Virus record (IMG/VR): IMGVR_UViG_3300044970_001592
Span: 1 to 42,991 of that record
DNA from: a virus
Direction: 5' to 3' (one strand)
DNA length: 42,991 nucleotides
Shown: positions 41,407 through 42,991 of the stretch, piece after piece
How the letters are laid out: every line of letters begins with the position of its first letter
Position numbering within the stretch: the stretch's first letter is position 1
The notes under the pieces: model-generated
The model's database searches: none
The model's input: the letters and a program-made list of their open reading frames with translations, nothing else
Told to the model about the DNA's origin: nothing
Made by a program: the position numbers and the translations under genes

Positions 41407-41435
41407 ATTATCGTATAAAACACAGAATTCTACAA
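41407..41435 (-). promoter_or_regulatory. Early promoter B (leaderless mRNA predicted)
   Basis: TTGTAG (41430-41435), 17-bp spacer, GATAAT (41407-41412), then six bases and the ATG at 41400. Same geometry as promoter A. Confidence 0.65.
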
Positions 41436-41470
41436 CAGAAAAAACTCTTGTAAAATCAACAACTTACGAG
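41431..41470 (-). repeat. 40-nt promoter-upstream repeat, copy B
   Basis: 38 of 40 bases equal copy A. Here it is intergenic, after the dCMP deaminase stop at 41508. It still contains the LVS-stop-like codons that in copy A end a gene, so it looks like a duplicated gene-end plus promoter. Confidence 0.85.
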
Positions 41471-41507
41471 ATCCCGTAAAACGAACGGAGGAGGCGCGAG
41501 AGCGATC

Positions 41508-41999
41508 CTAGAATGGGGGTTCCCCTAGTTCTGGGGGCAGGTCGAAATAGCGTATTCGGACTCCTGCCTCGCGCAGCATGGTTTCGGCGTGTTCGATCGA
41601 GTAATGCTTGCCAGCACCGACTCCCTGCCATGGACGATTGGGACCGATGACTTCTTTGATCCCTGCTTGAATCAATGCGCGAGTGCAATCAGCGCATGGC
41701 TTTGGTTCCCAATTTAAATATGCGCGTGAGTTGTTGAGTGAAACACCAACGCGAGCAGCATTAAAGATTGCATTGCGTTCAGCGTGTTCAACCCAATGAT
41801 ATTTTTCTGGTCGCTTCCAGCGATCTTTCCAATCTTCTTCAATGCCTCTTGGAAAACCATTAAAACCCGTCGACAAGATGACGTTATCATCATTGACGAT
41901 TACACACCCCACCTTTGTCGACGGATCCTTGCTTTTCTGAGCGATCAGAGTAGCCTGCAAGATAAACAATTCATCCCACGATAGTTCATCACGAATCAT
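41508..41999 (-). CDS. cd: Deoxycytidylate (dCMP) deaminase
   Basis: 163 residues. It deaminates dCMP to dUMP, the ThyX substrate. Zinc and catalytic residues: His72-Ala-Glu74 (VEHAERNAIF) and Cys102-x2-Cys105 (PKPCADCTRAL). TKVGCVIVN and TGFNGFPRG are typical. T4 has the same enzyme (gene cd, 193 residues). Followed by 37 bp of intergenic DNA before repeat copy B. Confidence 0.94.
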   Translation of the reverse strand: MIRDELSWDELFILQATLIAQKSKDPSTKVGCVIVNDDNVILSTGFNGFPRGIEEDWKDRWKRPEKYHWVEHAERNAIFNAARVGVSLNNSRAYLNWEPKPCADCTRALIQAGIKEVIGPNRPWQGVGAGKHYSIEHAETMLREAGVRIRYFDLPPELGEPPF

Positions 42000-42016
42000 A
42001 ATATAGTTCTCAATGA

Positions 42017-42454
42017 TTATTTGATTTGAATCTTACGAGGCTTCTGTTCTTCAGGAATGACATTCTCAAGATGAATTGAAAGAATGCCATCAGCAAGTTC
42101 AGCATCGCGAACCACTACTGTGTCGGACAAAACAAATTGGCGAGAGAACTGACGTCCAGCAATACCTTTTACAAGATATGTGCGTTCATCTGTTTCTACT
42201 TTTTTGCCTTTGACCTTTAGAGAATTTTTCTCAGCAGTGATTTCGATCTCATCTTGTTTGTATCCAGCAACTGCAACTTCCACGATAAAATTATATTCGT
42301 CTGTTTTGACGACATTCACAGGTGGAAATGTGTTCTGAGATCCTGTTAGTAGATGAGCGGCATTATCAAGAGCAGCGAACGTATTCTCGAAACCAAGTGC
42401 TGTTGGTAGAAGACGATCGAGTGATGCAGCCGTGAGTGCGGTAATATTAGTCAT
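42017..42454 (-). CDS. Small heat-shock protein Hsp20 (IbpA-like)
   Basis: 145 residues. An alpha-crystallin domain from about 45: NVVKTDEYNFIVEVAVAGYK, then EIEITAEKNSLKVKGKK, FSRQFVLSDTV and ADGILSIHLENVIPEE; C-terminal IQIK is an I-x-I anchor. It is an ATP-independent holdase chaperone. Hsp20 genes are common in T4-like cyanophages. AAAGGAG is a strong ribosome site. Confidence 0.93.
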   Translation of the reverse strand: MTNITALTAASLDRLLPTALGFENTFAALDNAAHLLTGSQNTFPPVNVVKTDEYNFIVEVAVAGYKQDEIEITAEKNSLKVKGKKVETDERTYLVKGIAGRQFSRQFVLSDTVVVRDAELADGILSIHLENVIPEEQKPRKIQIK

Positions 42455-42519
42455 TTTGTTACTCCTTTAATAAGCAAGTATTGTTATGGACCCCAAATGG
42501 GCATCCAAAGACTATTTAG

Positions 42520-42991
42520 TCAAACTGGACCTATTTTCCAATCTTCCATTGGAGGAGTTTCAGATGAAACGCCAGTTGAACCAAATCCACCACTACGCTC
42601 AGAGTGTTTCTCTGGTCGTGTGTTTAATACAGCAATATGAAACGGTTCGTTGCAAACAATTTCGCCTTGAGCAACGCGATCGCCTTTACGAATCGTTGCA
42701 TGCATCTTTGAGACGTTTGTTAAAAGGACAAACACTTCTTCTTGATAATCCACATCAACGATGCCTTCGCAATTCGCAAGAATCAATCCTTTCTTCAACG
42801 AAAGTCCAGAGCGAGGATGGAGGCGAATACTATGATTTTGTAGTGGCAATTCTGCGCGTGAGATGTCAGCGTATGTTTCAATTGTCCTGCGATGATCGAT
42901 CTTGAAAATCAAGCCTGTCGGAATCAACAAACGATCTCCAGGATAAATTGAGATTTCTCCAAATGAATTTATTTCGCGCTCAACAGGTGAA
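42520..42991 (-). CDS. dut: dUTPase (5' end beyond window)
   Basis: About 156 codons visible; the reading frame stays open to the right edge, and the earlier in-frame TTG near 42930 is not the true start. Trimeric dUTPase motifs: HPRSGLSLK (uracil/phosphate site), ANCEGIVDVDYQEE (catalytic Asp), RKGDRVAQ, and C-terminal P-loop-like SGGFGSTG. It splits dUTP to dUMP and pyrophosphate, feeding ThyX and keeping uracil out of DNA. The C-terminus extends about 20 residues past the last motif. Confidence 0.9.
   Translation of the reverse strand, partial: SPVEREINSFGEISIYPGDRLLIPTGLIFKIDHRRTIETYADISRAELPLQNHSIRLHPRSGLSLKKGLILANCEGIVDVDYQEEVFVLLTNVSKMHATIRKGDRVAQGEIVCNEPFHIAVLNTRPEKHSERSGGFGSTGVSSETPPMEDWKIGPV

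Noticed and set aside
42461-42519. Possible terminator or MotA-like box (TTGCTTA) between dUTPase and Hsp20
   Set aside because: The hairpin is imperfect without a T-run, and there is no -10 box at the right distance after TTGCTTA.

Overview
The window is a segment of a T4-superfamily myovirus genome (lytic, tailed, dsDNA). Every convincing gene lies on the minus strand, and the genes are packed with 1-17 nt stop/start overlaps. Diagnostic T4-type genes are a family B DNA polymerase (gp43), a UvsX recombinase, a gp41 replicative helicase and a gp61 primase. A block resembling T4 internal virion proteins is also present. The DNA is moderately AT-rich. The host is probably Gram-negative, because the phage carries a two-component spanin whose outer subunit is a lipoprotein, plus three other lipoproteins. 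The host genus cannot be fixed from the sequence. No tRNA, CRISPR array, insertion sequence or integrase was seen.

Layout in transcription order (right to left). (1) 42991-41508: dUTPase (cut by the right edge), Hsp20 chaperone, dCMP deaminase. (2) 41400-38980: an early-looking block of eleven very small genes. It has two near-identical promoters whose predicted start sites fall on the ATG, so both mRNAs look leaderless, and it ends at a strong hairpin. (3) 38900-33772: a new promoter with a palindrome over its -35 box, a 29-residue basic peptide, a conserved phage protein, a 2OG-Fe(II) oxygenase, and a glycan/methylation cluster (GT2 glycosyltransferase, HAD-like protein, FkbM methyltransferase, second glycosyltransferase). 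(4) 33585-27345: replication and recombination core (gp43, uvsX, gp41) with a metalloprotease-like protein. (5) 27358-24044: a PD-(D/E)XK nuclease-like protein and rmlB, rmlA and rmlD-like genes for a dTDP-deoxysugar. (6) 24009-16304: internal or accessory virion proteins (nucleotidyltransferase/P-loop mosaic, cupin, Dps-like ferritin, EF-hand-bearing basic protein, T4 capsid-targeting-like N-termini) and small membrane proteins. (7) 16059-5838: a lysis/envelope/fibre module with a GH19-M15 endolysin, holin candidates, fibre-like structural proteins, two Sec-exported low-complexity proteins, a spanin pair and several small membrane proteins. (8) 5858-1: a promoter, then gp61 primase, ThyX, a class II (B12-dependent) ribonucleotide reductase, two small genes and a glycosyltransferase-methyltransferase fusion cut by the left edge.

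The nucleotide genes work together. dUTPase and dCMP deaminase supply and purify dUMP, ThyX methylates it, and the B12-dependent reductase makes deoxynucleotides from ribonucleoside triphosphates for gp43/gp41/gp61. The three glycan loci imply that the phage decorates a virion protein or remodels a host surface sugar. The most novel-looking parts are the leaderless early promoter pair and its small-gene operon, the Asn/Thr/Ser-rich exported protein with its acidic partner, the Dps-containing internal-protein block, and the out-of-frame overlap at the helicase start.
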